Translations under genes and position numbers: made by a program | Shown: positions 49,670 to 58,494 of the stretch, one piece after another | Layout: every line of letters begins with the position of its first letter | Numbering within the stretch: the stretch's first letter is position 1 | Notes under the pieces: model-generated | Seen by the model: the letters and a program-made list of their open reading frames with translations, nothing else | What the model was told of the DNA's origin: nothing | Database searches by the model: none | Source of the DNA: Enterobacillus tribolii | GTDB lineage: Bacteria; Pseudomonadota; Gammaproteobacteria; Enterobacterales; Enterobacteriaceae | Assembly (NCBI RefSeq): GCF_003363015.1 | Contig: NZ_QRAP01000013.1 | Coordinates: 52,329 to 116,328 of the forward strand | Reading direction: 5' to 3' | DNA length: 64,000 nt

Positions 49670-50008
49670 ACTTCTTACTTTAGAGAAGGGGACGGTGGAT
49701 CACTATGCGGAAATGGCAAGATTCGCATTCCAAATGCAACCATCTGTAAAATGTGTGGACCCCCTGCAACAATGCGGTGAAAAAAACAGCTCAAACATTC
49801 ATCAAAAACATGTACTTTGCTAATTAATTATTTCCCCCTAAGCAAACCGTCAGGCAAAAACGCCCCCCAGAACGTGTAAGCGCTGATGATTTTTCGCCAT
49901 GAAGATACCTGAAGATAAACAGTGTGACGTGAAAGGTTGCAGCGTCCGGTAATTTCCGCAACACTGGAGCGATGTAACCGTTTACCCTTCTTCATTCCGG
50001 ATATTCAC
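49670..50008. promoter_or_regulatory. Control region between omr and galR
   Basis: 340 bases with no gene. It should hold the omr promoter (weak -10 TAAAGT at about 8-13 bases before the RNA start) and the galR promoter with its operators. No second sRNA seed is present. Confidence 0.5.
49972..49987. promoter_or_regulatory. GalR/GalS-type operator upstream of galR
   Basis: ATGTAACCGTTTACCC matches the GalR operator GTGNAANCGNTTNCAC at 10 of 12 fixed positions and lies 22 bases before the start codon, so autorepression is likely. A further half-site, GTGTAAGCGC at 49874-49883, is 98 bases upstream, a spacing that could allow looping. Confidence 0.6.
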
Positions 50009-51013
50009 ATGGCTACCATAAAGGATGTTGCCAGGCTTGCGGGCGTATCTGTAGCCACGGTCTCCCGCGTTATTAACAATTCACCGAAAGCCAGCGACAG
50101 CTCGCGCACAGCGGTGCTTGACGCCATGGAGCAACTGCAATATCACCCCAATGCCAACGCCAGAGCCCTGGCTCAGCAGTCTACTGAAACGATTGGCCTG
50201 ATCGTCTCCGACGTCTCCGATCCTTTTTTCGGCGCGATGGTTAAAGCCGTCGAGCAGGTCGCTTACGCAACCGGCAATTTCTTATTGATCGGCAACGGCT
50301 ATCACGACGATCACAAAGAACGTCAGGCCATTGAACAACTTATCCGCCACCGCTGCGCGGCGCTGGTGGTACATGCCAAAATGATCCCCGATCAGGAACT
50401 GACGCAGCTGATGCGGCAGATTCCCGGCATGGTGTTGATTAACCGCACGCTGCCGGAATTCGCCAATCGCTGCGTGGCGCTGGACGATCGCTACGGCGGC
50501 TGGCTGGCGACGCGCCACCTGATTCAGCAAGGGCACCGGCGCATTGGCTACATCTGCTCGACCCACCCGATCTCCGACGCCAGCGATCGCCTGCAGGGCT
50601 ACCTTGACGCCATGAAAGAACACGATATTCCGGTGGATGAGCGGATGATTGCCTACGGCAGCCCGGATGAAGTCGGCGGGGAGCTGGCAATGACCGAGCT
50701 GCTCGGACGCGGCAAAAACCTGACCGCCGTCGCCTGCTATAACGACCCGATGGCGGCGGGCGCCCTCTCCGTGCTGAGTGACAACAGCATTGACGTACCG
50801 GGGCAGGTTTCCCTGATTGGCTTCGATGACGTATTGATTTCCCGTTACCTGCGCCCGCGCCTGACCACCATCCGTTACCCGGTGGTCGCCATGGCGACGC
50901 AGGCTGCCGAGCTGGCGCTGGCATTAGCCGCACAGCAACCGCTGCCGGACATTACCAATATGTTCAGCCCGACGCTGGTCTGCCGGCATTCGGTGACGCC
51001 GCCGAGAGGATAA
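50009..51013 (+). CDS. galR: Galactose operon repressor GalR
   Basis: 334 residues from ATG 50009 (MATIKDVARLAGVSVATVSRVI), which starts directly with the LacI-type helix-turn-helix; the longer frame from 49937 runs over the promoter. A PBP-like sugar-binding domain follows (IVSDVSDPFFGAMV, IGFDDVLISRYLRP). It represses galactose uptake and utilisation genes. GalS is a close paralogue, but the position after aas/omr supports galR. Confidence 0.93.
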   Translation: MATIKDVARLAGVSVATVSRVINNSPKASDSSRTAVLDAMEQLQYHPNANARALAQQSTETIGLIVSDVSDPFFGAMVKAVEQVAYATGNFLLIGNGYHDDHKERQAIEQLIRHRCAALVVHAKMIPDQELTQLMRQIPGMVLINRTLPEFANRCVALDDRYGGWLATRHLIQQGHRRIGYICSTHPISDASDRLQGYLDAMKEHDIPVDERMIAYGSPDEVGGELAMTELLGRGKNLTAVACYNDPMAAGALSVLSDNSIDVPGQVSLIGFDDVLISRYLRPRLTTIRYPVVAMATQAAELALALAAQQPLPDITNMFSPTLVCRHSVTPPRG

Positions 51014-51021
51014 TGCAGAAG

Positions 51022-51054
51022 AAAAAACGCCGGTAAACAGACCGGCGTTTTTTT
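51022..51054. terminator. Bidirectional terminator between galR and hypE
   Basis: AACGCCGGT / ACCGGCGTT stem with loop AAACAG and A6/T7 flanks; ends both galR and the hyp operon. Confidence 0.85.
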
Positions 51055-51072
51055 AAGAGATTGAAGAGACGA

Positions 51073-52101
51073 TCAGCAGATCCGCGGCAACGGCTCGCTG
51101 TGCGGTAAATCCAGCAAACGCGAGGTGCCGAAGATCCCGTTCAGCCTTACGGAGGCCCGCTCAGTGACGCTGCCAATCGTGACCGCATCCCGCCCCAGCG
51201 GATGAGAATGCAGGCTGTCGAGCACCGCCTGTTCCGCTTCCGGCGCAACGGCAATCACCAGCTTACCTTCATTCGCAAAGTTCAGCGGTTCCAGCCCCAG
51301 CAATTCACAGACGCCGCGCACCACCTCTTTCACCGGCAATGATTGCTCTGAAATTTCCACACCAAAACCGCTGCCCTGCGCAAACTCATGCAGAATCGCC
51401 GTAACGCCGCCGCGCGTCGCGTCACGCAACGCCCTGACGCCCGGAATGTCTCTCAGCGGCGCGATCAGCGGCGTCAGTACGGCGCAGTCGCTGCTCAGCC
51501 CGGCTTCAAGCCCCAGCTGTTCACGCAGGTTGAGGATGGTGGCGCCATGGTCGCCCAGCGTACCGCTGACAATCAGACGATCGCCGGGACGGATCTGGCT
51601 GACGCCCCACGCCAGGCCGGCCGGAATAGCGCCAATACCCGCGGTGTTGATGAACACTTTGTCCGCCGCGCCGCGCTGCACCACCTTGGTGTCTCCGGTA
51701 ACGATCTGCACCCCGGCGGCACGGGCTGTTTCCGCCATGCTGCGCACGATGCGTTCCAAATCGGTCAGCGGCAGCCCCTCTTCCAGAATAAAGCCGCATG
51801 ACAGGTACAGCGGCTGCGCCCCGCCGACCGCGACGTCGTTCACGGTGCCGCATACCGCCAGTTTGCCGATATCGCCGCCGGGGAAGAAAATGGGATCAAT
51901 CACGTAGCTGTCAGTGCTGAAAGCCAGGCGATCGCCGGCCCGCGCCAGTGTCTCAACCGGAAGACGCGCCTGATCTTCACGCTCATCCAGCGCCGGGTTG
52001 CTGAACAACGGCAGAAACAGCGAATCCAGCAGCTCCTGCATCGCCCTCCCGCCGCTGCCGTGCGCCATGGTAATCACCGCTTCATTCATCGCATTACTCA
52101 T
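51073..52101 (-). CDS. hypE: Hydrogenase maturation protein HypE
   Basis: 342 residues ending PRIC. The C-terminal cysteine carries the thiocyanate made from HypF-delivered carbamoyl, which becomes the cyanide ligand of the NiFe centre. PurM/ThiL-like ATP-binding motifs include AHGSGG, FSTDSYV and GDTKVV. It overlaps hypD in ATGA fashion. Confidence 0.97.
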   Translation of the reverse strand: MSNAMNEAVITMAHGSGGRAMQELLDSLFLPLFSNPALDEREDQARLPVETLARAGDRLAFSTDSYVIDPIFFPGGDIGKLAVCGTVNDVAVGGAQPLYLSCGFILEEGLPLTDLERIVRSMAETARAAGVQIVTGDTKVVQRGAADKVFINTAGIGAIPAGLAWGVSQIRPGDRLIVSGTLGDHGATILNLREQLGLEAGLSSDCAVLTPLIAPLRDIPGVRALRDATRGGVTAILHEFAQGSGFGVEISEQSLPVKEVVRGVCELLGLEPLNFANEGKLVIAVAPEAEQAVLDSLHSHPLGRDAVTIGSVTERASVRLNGIFGTSRLLDLPHSEPLPRIC

Positions 52102-53216
52102 GCATTCATTCCCCGCCGGTATTGATAGAACGCCGCACAGGCTCCTTCGGATGACACCATCAGGGCGCCGAAGGCATTCTGCGGATTACAGCCCGCATCG
52201 AATAAGGGGCAATCCGCCGGTTTGCAGCGGCCGGTCAGTACCTCGCCGCAGCGCGCGCGCGGATCGTCAGCCACTTTTTGCGCCTGCGGGTTAAAACGCA
52301 GCTCAGCATCAAACCCGGCGTAAGCCGGAGCCAGCGCCACGCCGGAATGCGCAATCTCTCCCAGCCCCCGCCACTCACTGCTGTCGCGGGTAACGAAAAC
52401 CTCCGCCAACGCCTTCTGGGCCAGACGGTTGCCTTCATCCGGCACGATGCGCCGGTACTGGTTTTCGACCTCGCAGCGCCCTTCGGCGAGCTGCGCAATC
52501 AGCATGTCGAGCGCCAGGAGGATATCCAGCGGTTCGAAACCGGTAATCACCAGCGGCTTATGGAACTCGTCGCAAATAAAGCGGTAGGGTTCAGCGCCAA
52601 TCACCATGCTGACGTGTCCCGGCGCCAGAAAACCATCGATACGTACATCCGGCTGCTCCAGCAGGCTGCGCAGCGTCGGCGTAATGGTAATGTGCTGGCA
52701 GAACACGCTGAAGTTTTCCACGTTCAGCGCCTTGGCCTGCTGAAGCGTCACGGCGGTGCTGGGCATGGTGGTTTCAAACCCCAGGCCAAAAAACACCACC
52801 TGTTTATCCGGCGTCTGGCGCGCCAGCGTCAGGGCATCCATCGGCGAATACACGATACGCACGTCCGCGCCCGTGCGTTTGGCATCGAGCAGGGAACCAT
52901 TGCGACCCGGCACCCGCATGGCGTCGCCGAATGTACAAAAAATGACGTCCTGATGGCGGGCGATTTCAGTACAGGCGTCAATACGGCCCATCGGCAGTAC
53001 GCATACCGGGCAACCCGGACCGTGTACGAACTCAATTTCCGGCGGCAGCAGTTGATCGATACCGAATTTAAAAATCGCGTGGGTATGCCCGCCACACACT
53101 TCCATCAGTTGCAGGGGCAAACGCCGCCCTTCCGGCAGGCTTTTTACTCTGGCATGAATACGTTTAACCAACGCCCTGGCCAGCGCCGGGTCGCGGAACT
53201 CATCAACGTACTGCAT
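52098..53216 (-). CDS. hypD: Hydrogenase maturation protein HypD
   Basis: 372 residues from ATG 53216 ([10 protein letters not shown]). Conserved cysteines for the 4Fe-4S cluster and thiol site are visible ([19 protein letters not shown], and the C-terminal cluster around [17 protein letters not shown]). With HypC it builds the Fe(CN)2CO unit. It overlaps hypC by 14 bases. Confidence 0.97.
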   Translation of the reverse strand: MQYVDEFRDPALARALVKRIHARVKSLPEGRRLPLQLMEVCGGHTHAIFKFGIDQLLPPEIEFVHGPGCPVCVLPMGRIDACTEIARHQDVIFCTFGDAMRVPGRNGSLLDAKRTGADVRIVYSPMDALTLARQTPDKQVVFFGLGFETTMPSTAVTLQQAKALNVENFSVFCQHITITPTLRSLLEQPDVRIDGFLAPGHVSMVIGAEPYRFICDEFHKPLVITGFEPLDILLALDMLIAQLAEGRCEVENQYRRIVPDEGNRLAQKALAEVFVTRDSSEWRGLGEIAHSGVALAPAYAGFDAELRFNPQAQKVADDPRARCGEVLTGRCKPADCPLFDAGCNPQNAFGALMVSSEGACAAFYQYRRGMNA

Positions 53217-53493
53217 CACCGTCGCTCCCGCCGCGCAAAAACGCCTGCACGTCTTCTTCAACCTCGCCCATCGCCGTCAGCGCCGCCATCGTTTCCTGCG
53301 CCTCCTCCTCGCTCAGGATGCTCATCGCAAAACCGACATGCACCAGAACCCATTTGCCCAGCATGTCTTTGGTTTCGCCCTCGCAGATCAGGGCAATATT
53401 CACATCACGCCGTACACCGCAGACGTCAACCTGCGCCATCTGATGAATGTCGTCGCCGACCTGAACCACTTTTCCCGGTACGCCTAAGCACAT
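53203..53493 (-). CDS. hypC: Hydrogenase maturation chaperone HypC
   Basis: 96 residues from ATG 53493, starting [10 protein letters not shown] with the essential Cys2 that coordinates iron. It escorts the Fe(CN)2CO group from HypD to the hydrogenase large subunit. It overlaps hypB by 10 bases. Confidence 0.96.
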   Translation of the reverse strand: MCLGVPGKVVQVGDDIHQMAQVDVCGVRRDVNIALICEGETKDMLGKWVLVHVGFAMSILSEEEAQETMAALTAMGEVEEDVQAFLRGGSDGDAVR

Positions 53494-54539
53494 AATTCCG
53501 ACTCCAACCACGACAGCCACGCGTCCATGCCTTCGCCGCCGGTAGCGGAAAGACGGATCACCTTGATCTGCGGGTTAATGCGCTGCGCGTTGGCGATACA
53601 GGCATCCACGTCAAAATTCAGATAAGGCAGCAAATCAATCTTGTTAATGATCATCAGCGAAGAAGCCGCAAACATATGCGGATACTTCAGGGGCTTATCT
53701 TCCCCTTCCGTCACCGACAGTACGGCAATCTTGTGACGTTCGCCCAGGTCAAACCCCGCGGGGCAAACCAGGTTGCCCACGTTTTCGATAAACAGCAGGC
53801 TGTTGTCCTGCGGTGCGAGGCGGTGCATGGCATCATGTACCATCTGGGCGTCCAGGTGGCAGCCTTTACCGGTATTCACCTGAATGGCGGGCACGCCGGT
53901 CGCGCGGATACGTTCCGCATCGTTGGTGGTTTGCTGGTCGCCTTCAATCACCGCACAGGCATGTTTGGCGGAAATACGTTTCAGCGTTTCGGTCAGCAGC
54001 GTGGTTTTGCCCGAACCCGGGCTGGAGACCAGATTCAGCGCCAGAATATGCTGCTTTTCGAAGTGCTCGCGGTTATGCGCCGCAATCTGGTTGTTCTTGC
54101 TCAGCACGTCCTGTTCAATCTGCACCATGCGGCGCTGCGTCATACCGGGCGCGTGCCCACCCGCTTCGCCCTGGCCGTAGTCCAGGTCGTTATTCCGGCG
54201 CTGCGGCGCAAAAATAACTTTAGGGCGAAATTCGTGCCCGTGCTGATGATCGTGGCTGTGATGATGCCCGTGCTCATGAGAATGCTCATGCCCATGATGA
54301 TGTGCGTGGGAATGCCCGGCTTCTTCGCGTTCCGCCTCAGGCGCGCCATGATAGTGATGATGATGCACGTCGCCACTGTGGTGGTAGTGGTGATGAACAA
54401 CGATCGTTTGCGGTTGCCCGTGATGATGTTCATGAGGGTGCGCATGCGGATGATCGTGATGATGAGAATGGGCGTGATCGTGATGATCGTCGCCTTCAAT
54501 GCGCTGTTCCCCGGCCGCGCAGCCACAGGTTGTACACAT
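53484..54539 (-). CDS. hypB: Hydrogenase nickel incorporation GTPase HypB with extended His-rich region
   Basis: 351 residues. The N-terminus is MCTTCGC, the high-affinity nickel CxxCGC motif. A histidine-rich stretch of about 85 residues (roughly 17-105) has some 40 histidines and would store or bind nickel, more than in E. coli HypB (290 residues). The GTPase domain follows with P-loop [11 protein letters not shown] and NKIDLLPY. It inserts nickel with HypA. Confidence 0.96.
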   Translation of the reverse strand: MCTTCGCAAGEQRIEGDDHHDHAHSHHHDHPHAHPHEHHHGQPQTIVVHHHYHHSGDVHHHHYHGAPEAEREEAGHSHAHHHGHEHSHEHGHHHSHDHQHGHEFRPKVIFAPQRRNNDLDYGQGEAGGHAPGMTQRRMVQIEQDVLSKNNQIAAHNREHFEKQHILALNLVSSPGSGKTTLLTETLKRISAKHACAVIEGDQQTTNDAERIRATGVPAIQVNTGKGCHLDAQMVHDAMHRLAPQDNSLLFIENVGNLVCPAGFDLGERHKIAVLSVTEGEDKPLKYPHMFAASSLMIINKIDLLPYLNFDVDACIANAQRINPQIKVIRLSATGGEGMDAWLSWLESELCA

Positions 54540-54561
54540 AATTCGACTCCCGGGTGAATGG

Positions 54562-54903
54562 TTACTCTATTTCTATTTGTTTAATCTGCATGTCATCACC
54601 GCCATCGACACGCAGATTACGGCTGCCGCAGTTCGGGCAGCCCGCATCATGGCGTTCAACGGAGATCGCCGAGCTGCAATCCCAGCACCAGGCTCTGGCC
54701 GGTATCGTGCTGATATGCAACCGGCAACCCTCAGCCAGCGTATCGCGGCAGACAATATCAAAACTGAAGCTCAGTGCATCAGCCTCAATACAGGACAACG
54801 CGCCGATTTCCAGCCAGACCGCGGTCACGCGCCGCGCGCGATTCTCACGGGCATAACGCTCGATGATTTCCAGCGCGCTTTGACACAATGAGATTTCATG
54901 CAT
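54562..54903 (-). CDS. hypA: Hydrogenase nickel incorporation protein HypA
   Basis: 113 residues starting MHEISLC, with the nickel-binding Met-His-Glu N-terminus and a zinc site formed by CWDC and CPNC. It delivers nickel together with HypB. The 53-base gap to hypF suggests co-transcription with hydN-hypF. Confidence 0.96.
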   Translation of the reverse strand: MHEISLCQSALEIIERYARENRARRVTAVWLEIGALSCIEADALSFSFDIVCRDTLAEGCRLHISTIPARAWCWDCSSAISVERHDAGCPNCGSRNLRVDGGDDMQIKQIEIE

Positions 54904-54956
54904 GTTTGGTTTCCTGTGGTAGCGCCGGTCACGGCATTACCCGTAAAAAAAGTGAG

Positions 54957-57296
54957 CTAACTTGTACCATTATCGGCGCTATCTTGTATCGGCGACGCGC
55001 CGTCTTTGCGATCCTTCTCGCACTCAATCCAGCGCGCCGCCGCGATTACCGCCTGCCCCAGCGCCAACCCGCCGTCGCCGGCCGGTAAAGCGCAGGGGAA
55101 AAGCAGGGTGAAATCCGCCAATTCCCGCTGCAACCGGCAACGCAGCAAGCGGTTATGCCAGACGCCGCCGGACAACACCACCGTACGCTCATGCGCCGCG
55201 GCGTGAAAGCGGATCAGCGCGGCAATGCCCGCCGCCAGCGCGTGATGGAAAGCCCGCGCCCGGCGCGCCGGCGCGGCGCGAAAATCCAGCCATTGCCGCC
55301 AGAACATCGCCATTTCCAGCGCCCCTTCCCCGTTCACGCTCATCGTGACGGGAAATTCTTCATCACCGCTTTGCCAGGCCAGCGCCTCCAGGCCGCAGGC
55401 GGCCTCGCCTTCCCAGCTTTGCCGCTGCGCGCTGATCCCCAGCGCCGCGGCAACCGCATCGAACAAACGCCCGGCGGAAGAAATCTGCGGGCTGTTAATC
55501 CCCCGCTCCACCGCTTTCGCCAGCGGTTGCCACGTATTCTGCAAAATGGAAAATGCCTCCGGGCGCTGCTGCCAGTCAGGTACGAAGCGCAGCATCTGCG
55601 CCAACAGGTTGCGCCACGGCTGACGCGCCGCGGCGTCTGCGCCGGGCAGAGCCACAGCCGGTAAACCGCCGAGGCGCCGGACGCTGCGGTAGTCCGCACG
55701 CAGGCATTCGCCGCCCCACAGCTCTCCGTTTTCGCCATAGCCGATGCCGTCCAGCGCCATGCCCAGCACGGGCGGCGCATCCAAAGGAATGCCGTACTCC
55801 GCCATGCAGGCCGCCAGATGCGCGTGATGGTGCAGGACGGTGTGACAGGGAACGCCTTCGCGGCGCGCACGCTCCTGCGTCAACCGGTGAGTCACATAAC
55901 CGGGATGCGCATCGCACACCCATTGTTCCGGCGTGAAATCATAAATCTGACGGAACAGCGCCCAGGTGGCGTCGTACTGCCGTAACACCCGTTCATCGGC
56001 GACATCGCCCAAATGCTGGCTCAGCACGGCGCGGTTTCCGCGCAGCAGGCAAAACGTATTTTTCAAATCTCCGCCGGCGGCGGCGATAGCCGGCAGGTTG
56101 TTAAAACCGGGGGGAAGATCGATGGCGTCCGGAACGTAGCCCCGCGCACGCCGCAACACTTCGGCCCCGTCAGGCAGGCAGCGCACCACGGAATCATCGG
56201 CACGCTGCAAGATCTCGCGGTTATGCAGCAGCCAGAGATCGGCAATCTCACGCAGATCCGCCAGCGCCTGCTCGTCGCTGAGCGCCGGCGGCAGTCCGCT
56301 GGTGTTGCCCGAGGTCATAACCAGCGGACGTTGCATCTTTTGCACCAGCAAATGATGCAGGGGGTTGGAAGGCAGCATTACGCCGACTTCGTCCAACCCC
56401 GGCGCTAACCCGGCCGGCACCTGCTCTGAAGCGGCGATCAGCACCACCGGCGCCGCCGGGCTTTTCAGTAACGCCACGATGTCCGGCGTGACCGGCGCTC
56501 TGGCGTAAACGGCAAGCCAGCGCTCATCCGGCAGCAAAACAGCCAGCGGCTTCGCGGGGCGGTGTTTGCGCTCGCGTAAGCGACTTACCGTATCCGGATT
56601 CTGGGCATCGCAAACAAGATGAAAACCGCCAATCCCTTTCACCGCAACAATTCCGCCGCCCAGCAACGTTTCAACAATCTGCGCCCAGGCAGCTTCCCCA
56701 TAGGCTGCGTCTTCTCCGTCCCGCCGGCAGCTCATAATCTGCGGACCACAGTCCGGGCAGGCGACCGGCTGGGCATGGAAGCGACGGTCCGCCGGATCGC
56801 GGTACTCCCGCGCACAGCGCTCACACAAGGGAAATACCGACATTGAAGTGAAAGGGCGGTCATAAGGCATAGCGCGAATAATGGTGAAACGCGGCCCACA
56901 GTGCGTACAGTTGATAAAAGGATAAGCATAGCGGCGGTCGCTGCGCGTCGCCATTTCTTGCAGGCAGGCCGGACAGGTCGCCGCGTCCGGCACGATTTGG
57001 GTGTCCATTTTACCCTGGCCGCTGTGGACGATAAGAAAATCATCCGGCAGTTCACCACCGTGCCAGAGCTGTTCATCAATACTGTCGATCCGGGCCAGCG
57101 GCGGGCACTCATGCCGCAGCAATGCGCAAAAGGCGCTTACGTCCGCGGGCAGGCGCAACGCCACCAGCACGCCTTGCGCATCATTGCTGACTTCCCCCTG
57201 CAACCCCAGGCGCCGGGCCAATTGCCAGACGAAGGGACGAAACCCTACGCCCTGCACCTTGCCCTTAATCCGCAGTGCAATTGCCTGATGCCCCAA
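54957..57296 (-). CDS. hypF: Carbamoyltransferase HypF
   Basis: 779 residues if translation starts at TTG 57296, which has AGGAG 7 bases upstream; the frame is open without a good start to 57431. Domains in order: acylphosphatase ([19 protein letters not shown]), zinc fingers (CPAC, CTHC, CERC, CPDC), YrdC-like ATP domain, and the Kae1-like carbamoyl transfer domain ([14 protein letters not shown]). It makes carbamoyl adenylate for HypE. Confidence 0.93.
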   Translation of the reverse strand: MGHQAIALRIKGKVQGVGFRPFVWQLARRLGLQGEVSNDAQGVLVALRLPADVSAFCALLRHECPPLARIDSIDEQLWHGGELPDDFLIVHSGQGKMDTQIVPDAATCPACLQEMATRSDRRYAYPFINCTHCGPRFTIIRAMPYDRPFTSMSVFPLCERCAREYRDPADRRFHAQPVACPDCGPQIMSCRRDGEDAAYGEAAWAQIVETLLGGGIVAVKGIGGFHLVCDAQNPDTVSRLRERKHRPAKPLAVLLPDERWLAVYARAPVTPDIVALLKSPAAPVVLIAASEQVPAGLAPGLDEVGVMLPSNPLHHLLVQKMQRPLVMTSGNTSGLPPALSDEQALADLREIADLWLLHNREILQRADDSVVRCLPDGAEVLRRARGYVPDAIDLPPGFNNLPAIAAAGGDLKNTFCLLRGNRAVLSQHLGDVADERVLRQYDATWALFRQIYDFTPEQWVCDAHPGYVTHRLTQERARREGVPCHTVLHHHAHLAACMAEYGIPLDAPPVLGMALDGIGYGENGELWGGECLRADYRSVRRLGGLPAVALPGADAAARQPWRNLLAQMLRFVPDWQQRPEAFSILQNTWQPLAKAVERGINSPQISSAGRLFDAVAAALGISAQRQSWEGEAACGLEALAWQSGDEEFPVTMSVNGEGALEMAMFWRQWLDFRAAPARRARAFHHALAAGIAALIRFHAAAHERTVVLSGGVWHNRLLRCRLQRELADFTLLFPCALPAGDGGLALGQAVIAAARWIECEKDRKDGASPIQDSADNGTS

Positions 57297-57436
57297 AGAT
57301 AACTCCTGAACCAAAACGACAGATGGCACCAGCCGGCGCCCGTTATGGTAATTATTATCGGAAATTTTCCGGGCCGTAACTTTGACGTGAGGCAGAATGT
57401 CGGTCAAATAACGACAAATGCCCTGAAGCATGCGGA

Positions 57437-57450
57437 TTGATGTGAATCAC
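57437..57450. promoter_or_regulatory. FNR-like site between hydN and hypF
   Basis: TTGATGTGAATCAC matches TTGAT-N4-ATCAA in 9 of 10 positions. It is 140 bases before the hypF start and could give anaerobic hyp expression independent of FhlA, as the internal FNR promoter does in E. coli hypA. Confidence 0.45.
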
Positions 57451-57478
57451 AAACGACTCACATCAACCGGCAAAAGGA

Positions 57479-58021
57479 TCAGAACAACAGATCCGCGGCG
57501 GTGTCCAGCGCGGCGCGGCGGCGTTTCTCCTGAATCATGCTCTGCATCGCGCGCGGGTCAACGCAGCGCAGGGCTTCCGTCGGGCACACCTCGACGCAGG
57601 CGGGACCGCCGTCGCGGGTATGGCACAGGTCGCATTTATTGGCCTCCGCTTTGGTGGCCGACACCGCCAGCGCGCCGTCTCCACGGGGCAATGCCCGGTT
57701 AACCACTTCCATCGTGCCGTACGGGCAGGCCACCACACAGGTTTTGCAGCCGATGCATTTTTCCTGCGAAACATAAATGAAGTCATCCCGGCGGCTGATG
57801 GCGCCGTTAGGGCAGACGTTGGCGCAAGGCGCGTCTTCACACTGCCGGCAAACCACGGCGGTGCTGACGTTGTACCCCTTTATCACATGAATGCGCGGCG
57901 AGAAATTGCCCACGTCCAGCGAATCAAGATCGCCGTCGGGATGGTGGGCCATAACGCATGCGACTTCGCAGGTACGGCAGCCTATACATTTCTTCGGATC
58001 CGCGATGATGAACCGGTTCAT
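57479..58021 (-). CDS. hydN: HydN, 4Fe-4S ferredoxin-like electron carrier
   Basis: 180 residues from ATG 58021 (AGGAG 7 bases upstream); the ATG three bases earlier is too close. Four cysteine clusters are seen: CIGCRTCEVAC, CRQCEDAPCANVC, CIGCKTCVVAC and CDLC with CVEVC, for about four 4Fe-4S centres. It is linked to formate dehydrogenase H and hydrogenase-3 activity. It heads the hydN-hypF-hypABCDE run, under a sigma54 promoter. Confidence 0.96.
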   Translation of the reverse strand: MNRFIIADPKKCIGCRTCEVACVMAHHPDGDLDSLDVGNFSPRIHVIKGYNVSTAVVCRQCEDAPCANVCPNGAISRRDDFIYVSQEKCIGCKTCVVACPYGTMEVVNRALPRGDGALAVSATKAEANKCDLCHTRDGGPACVEVCPTEALRCVDPRAMQSMIQEKRRRAALDTAADLLF

Positions 58022-58137
58022 CATTTCACTCCTGATTCTTTATTATTAACAGATCAAGCCAAGCCTGATCTTCGCTCACATTGTTTGGTAATATTGCTTG
58101 GTCATTTTCTGGCTATAACGCTGTCTGTAAAACATAA

Positions 58138-58153
58138 AGCACACTTTGTGCCA
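58138..58153 (-). promoter_or_regulatory. Sigma54 promoter of hydN
   Basis: On the minus strand TGGCACAAAGTGTGCT gives a consensus -24 TGGCAC and the invariant GG-N10-GC spacing; only the first T of the -12 TTGC is changed to G. The transcript would start near 58127, about 105 bases before the hydN ATG. Confidence 0.75.
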
Positions 58154-58229
58154 GTTTTAGCTGTTCGCTGTAAATCCGGGAGTTCGCCCCTTCCCGTGCC
58201 ATGCCCGTCTCCGCTGACGCTGCTCATAT

Positions 58230-58255
58230 CGACAGTTTCGACACTAATGACGACA
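58230..58255 (-). promoter_or_regulatory. Candidate FhlA upstream activator repeats
   Basis: Three CGACA (TGTCG on the minus strand) elements at 58230-58234, 58239-58243 and 58251-58255, about 77-117 bases upstream of the sigma54 promoter, the usual distance for an enhancer. FhlA sites in E. coli contain TGTCG-type half-sites, but this assignment is from memory of the motif. Confidence 0.45.
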
Positions 58256-58494
58256 CGGATGCCTTGCTTTACGTCGTTAAAATTCTACCCGCCCCCTGCC
58301 GGACGCGTTTTGATCGGGACGCGGTTAACTCACATTAACCGCCGGACGTCGCAAAATGATACTGGCGTGATAAAGAAAAACAGGACGTTGCCATAGGGCT
58401 TTTGCCCATAAATTGACGTGACAAGAATCGGAAACACCGGTTCAGATCAAATTTCACCAGTTGATTTATATTATCCTGACCAGGATGTATTACT

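Noticed and set aside
49670..49936. A second omr sRNA copy, as in E. coli
   Set aside because: The CCCAGAGG seed and a second terminator hairpin are both absent from the remainder of the aas-galR gap.
52278..53495. A 405-codon open frame antisense to hypD and hypC
   Set aside because: Shadow of two well-conserved maturation genes.
54956..54969. Sigma54-like element (TGGTAC...GC) before hypA
   Set aside because: The GG-GC spacing is 9 instead of 10 bases and it overlaps the hypF stop codon, so it is not convincing.
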